Below, piece by piece: positions 61,877-64,000 of a DNA stretch of 64,000 nucleotides. The position numbers and the translations under genes are program-made. The stretch lies in assembly GCF_004664715.2 (NCBI RefSeq), contig NC_051074.1, forward strand, positions 22,236,058-22,300,057, in the 5' to 3' direction. Each line of letters starts with the position of its first letter. Position 1 is the first letter of the stretch. This DNA comes from Peromyscus leucopus. Taxonomy: Eukaryota > Chordata > Mammalia > Rodentia > Cricetidae. Under the pieces are notes generated by a model. The model worked only from the letters and a program-made list of their open reading frames with translations, made no database searches and was not told the DNA's origin.

Positions 61877-62308
61877 GTCCCACTGTTTGTATAAGTAACT
61901 GTCAGTAATTCGTCCATTACCTTTAGATACAGTGAGGTAATGCTGCAAAAAGATCCTGATAACTATAAGACCCAGCCTACTCCTCTAAGACACGATTAGC
62001 AAATGGCCTAGAAAACTGATCATCCACATAGGAGAAATGGAACAGGCACTCTGCTTACATTGACCATGAAGATAAATCCAATTTGATTCAAGAACTTAAT
62101 TGTGTGAGTCAAACATCCAATTACATTAGAATATGTTCTTGAGCTTGGAGCATATAGTATAAGGAGGAAGCCTATAAATTTAATCACAATATAATATAAA
62201 TCTCTATTCTTGAAAGGTGGCACAGGATGGCAAAAAGAGGCCAATCTGAAAGAACATCTGAAAGTGATACAGGGACGCCTGACCGAATACATAAGGATAT
62301 CCCAATTA

Positions 62309-62465
62309 GCCGGGTGGCAGTGGCGCACACCTTTAATCCCAGTGCCAGGAGGATCTCTGTGAGTTCAAGGCCAGCCTGGTCTACAGAACAAGATCCAGGA
62401 CAGGTACCAAAACTACACAGAGAAACCCTGTCTCGAAAAACCAAAAAAAAAAGGGGGGGGGGGGG
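62309..62465 (+). repeat. B1 SINE with target duplication and A/G tail
   Basis: gccgggtggcagtggcgcac ... ccctgtctcgaaaaaccaaa, ending in a run of A then 14 G. GATATCCCAATTA (62296-62308) and GATAGCCCAATTA (62466-62478) flank it. Confidence 0.95.
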
Positions 62466-62529
62466 GATAGCCCAATTAAGAAAAATAAAAGAGTTGGGAG
62501 TAGTAGCCATGTGCCTTTACTCCTGCAGA

Positions 62530-62640
62530 AGCATGGGATCTCTGTGAGTTTGAGGTCAGCTTGATCTACAATAGTCAAGCTTCAGGCCAGCCAAGGCCTC
62601 ACCATGTAGGTGAGGCCCAGTCTCACAAGCAACAACCAAG
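62530..62640 (+). repeat. B1 SINE fragment
   Basis: gggatctctgtgagtttgag, caagcttcaggccagccaag, aggcccagtctcacaagc. Confidence 0.65.
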
Positions 62641-62967
62641 AATGAACACAGTAAGATACACACACACCAAAAGATGCTCTGGCGTCAGAAGCCGACAGGA
62701 GAACACAAACCGAATTCATAAGCACACTGTGCTATTCAGCATCAGGCAACATTAAGTCTAAGCACTTGTCACAGACACAAAATAAAATTTTCACAAACAT
62801 ATAAACTATTACAGGCAGTGTAAAAAAAATTGTTATTACCTAAGGAAACTGCACATGTAAGCAACTCGAATGGGCATTTCTTCAAAGATGAGTAATCGGT
62901 CAATAAGCACAAACAGCACTAGGCATCAAGTGAGTGAAAAATGACTACCATCAAAATGACAGAAAAA

Positions 62968-63120
62968 TAAGCCAGGTGAGGCAGCACACGCCTTTAATCC
63001 CAGCATTTAGGAGGCAGAGGCAGAGGGATCTCTGATCTCTGAATTCAAGGCTAGCCTGGTCTACATATGGAGCTCTAACCCAACAAGAGTTACCTGGTGA
63101 GACCCTGTCTCAAACATATT
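62968..63120 (+). repeat. B1 SINE
   Basis: agccaggtgaggcagcacac ... tcaaggctagcctggtctac ... gagaccctgtctcaaacat. Confidence 0.93.
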
Positions 63121-63173
63121 AAAATGGAATAAAGTTTAGGCAGGACTTTGGAGCAATTAGCACCTTTGTTTAT

Positions 63174-63692
63174 TGTAGTATTGTATTCCCCCAAATATTG
63201 TGCACGCTAATAAACTTATCTGGGGTCAGAGACAGAGCAGCCACAATATTAAACATAAAGGATAGGCAGTGGTAGCACACGCCTTTAATCCTAGCATTCC
63301 AGAGGCAGGAATCCATGTGTTCAAGGATACAGACAGGCATGGTATGGTGACTCATCACGCCTTTAATCCCAGAAAGCAAGCCTTTAATCCCAGGGAGTGG
63401 TGGTAGAAAGCAGAAAGGTATATAAGGCGTGAGGACCAGAAACTAGAAGCATTTGGCTGGTTAAGCTGTTAGCTAGTTAAGCTTTCAGGCTTCTGGCAGC
63501 ACAGTTCAGCTGAGAGCCATTTGGACATGAGGACTCAGAGGCTTCCAGTCTAAGGAAACAAGACCAGCTGAGAAGTTGGCCAGGTGAGGTTAGCTGTGGC
63601 TTGTTCTGTCTTTCTGACCATCCAGCATTTCTCCCCAATACTTGGCTCCAGGTTTGATTTTATTAATAAGAACTTTTAAGATTCATGCTACA
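63174..63692 (+). mobile_element. Solo LTR of a rodent ERV, with B1-like inner segments
   Basis: Starts TGTAGTATTGTATTCCCCC (or TGTATTCC at 63182) and ends TTCATGCTACA. Contains aataaacttatctggggtca, gaaaggtatataaggcgtga and gattttattaataagaactt. Two stretches (gcacacgcctttaatcctag and cacgcctttaatcccagaaa) look like B1 sequence. Flanks GTTTAT and TCTTAT agree at 4 of 6 bases, so the target duplication is unclear. I recognise this as a common rodent LTR, without a sure name. Confidence 0.72.
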
Positions 63693-63699
63693 TCTTATC

Positions 63700-64000
63700 A
63701 CTAGCCACAATGGCGCAGCCACTGTGGAAAAATCACCATATTTCCTCCACAAATTAAAAGTGAGGCTACCATAGAATCCAGCAGTTCCAGCTCTAGATAG
63801 ACACCCAGAAGAATCAGAAGTGGGACTAGTCTGCATATCTATGTTCATAGTGCAAAAATGGAGGAGTGATTCTCATGTCCATCAATAGACAGATACACAA
63901 AAATGTGGCTCAATCACTCAATGGATCATTATGTAGTTCCTGAAAGAGCAATAATTCTGATACATCCTGCCATGTGGACTGGACATGGAGGACACCATGC
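63700..64000 (+). mobile_element. Old LINE-1 3' end, cut by the window edge
   Basis: cagccactgtggaaaaatca, gaggctaccatagaatccag, cagttccagctctagataga, tatgttcatagtgcaaaaat and gtccatcaatagacagatac follow the usual L1M 3' untranslated order. Confidence 0.75.

Larger units (their letters stand above)
31747..64000 (-). other. Presumed 5' intron sequence of Mtcl1, no exon recognised
   Basis: I looked for the preceding MTCL1 exons (the segment ending in a leucine- and glutamate-rich helix just before SSLKRR) and did not find them. Splice-donor-like CTTAC/TTACC motifs here are not next to matching codons. Unlisted stretches (31750-32630, 33800-35430, 39620-40080, 40150-41310, 42190-42720, 42970-44940, 45480-46940, 47240-48070, 48490-51370, 51630-54440, 54850-55490, 55680-59030, 59260-60670) contain nothing I can identify beyond short simple repeats. 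Confidence 0.6.

Overview
This is nuclear DNA from a rodent, almost certainly a cricetid (vole, deer mouse or hamster group). It contains many B1, B2/B3, ID and B4 SINEs, long GT, GA and GAAA microsatellites, old LINE-1 and MaLR remnants, and young-looking ERV2-type solo LTRs of a kind I associate with cricetid genomes. There are no prokaryotic genes, operons, CRISPR arrays, rRNA or true tRNA genes. I cannot settle the species from the sequence.

The window holds one protein-coding gene that I can support: the central part of Mtcl1 (microtubule cross-linking factor 1, also SOGA2/CCDC165/KIAA0802), on the minus strand. Six coding exons have canonical AG/GT borders and join in phase 0. In transcript order they are 31687-31746 (20 codons), 25255-26563 (1309 bp), 24014-24172 (53 codons), 13627-13722 (32), 10143-10373 (77) and 8011-8208 (66). 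Together they encode about 685 residues of the coiled-coil SOGA-type region. The first exons (amino-terminal region) and the last exons (carboxy-terminal microtubule-binding domain) were not found. They probably lie beyond 64000 and before 1, so everything outside the six exons is read as intron.

The large exon carries two apparent single-base losses, near 26400 and near 26017. Adding one base at each makes it 1311 bp (437 codons). These are either assembly errors or true frameshifts.

The most interesting part is 24.5-25.3 kb. Past the strong splice donor of the large exon, the reading frame stays open for 34 codons into the intron. It ends in about 21 hydrophobic residues directly before a stop, which looks like an alternative terminal exon giving a membrane tail anchor. 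About 0.6 kb further along the transcript is a CpG-rich patch with an ATG, 15 codons and a good donor (GTAAGG), in phase with the next exon, which looks like an alternative first exon. If both are used, the locus makes an amino-terminal membrane-anchored product and a separate carboxy-terminal product.

The rest is repeats. Four LTR insertions (2382-2762, 7644-7947, 20312-20699, 23197-23719), three of them with exact 6-bp target duplications, and a probable fifth at 63174-63692 all run on the plus strand, antisense to Mtcl1. The right half (31.7-64 kb) is repeat-rich intron without recognisable exons.
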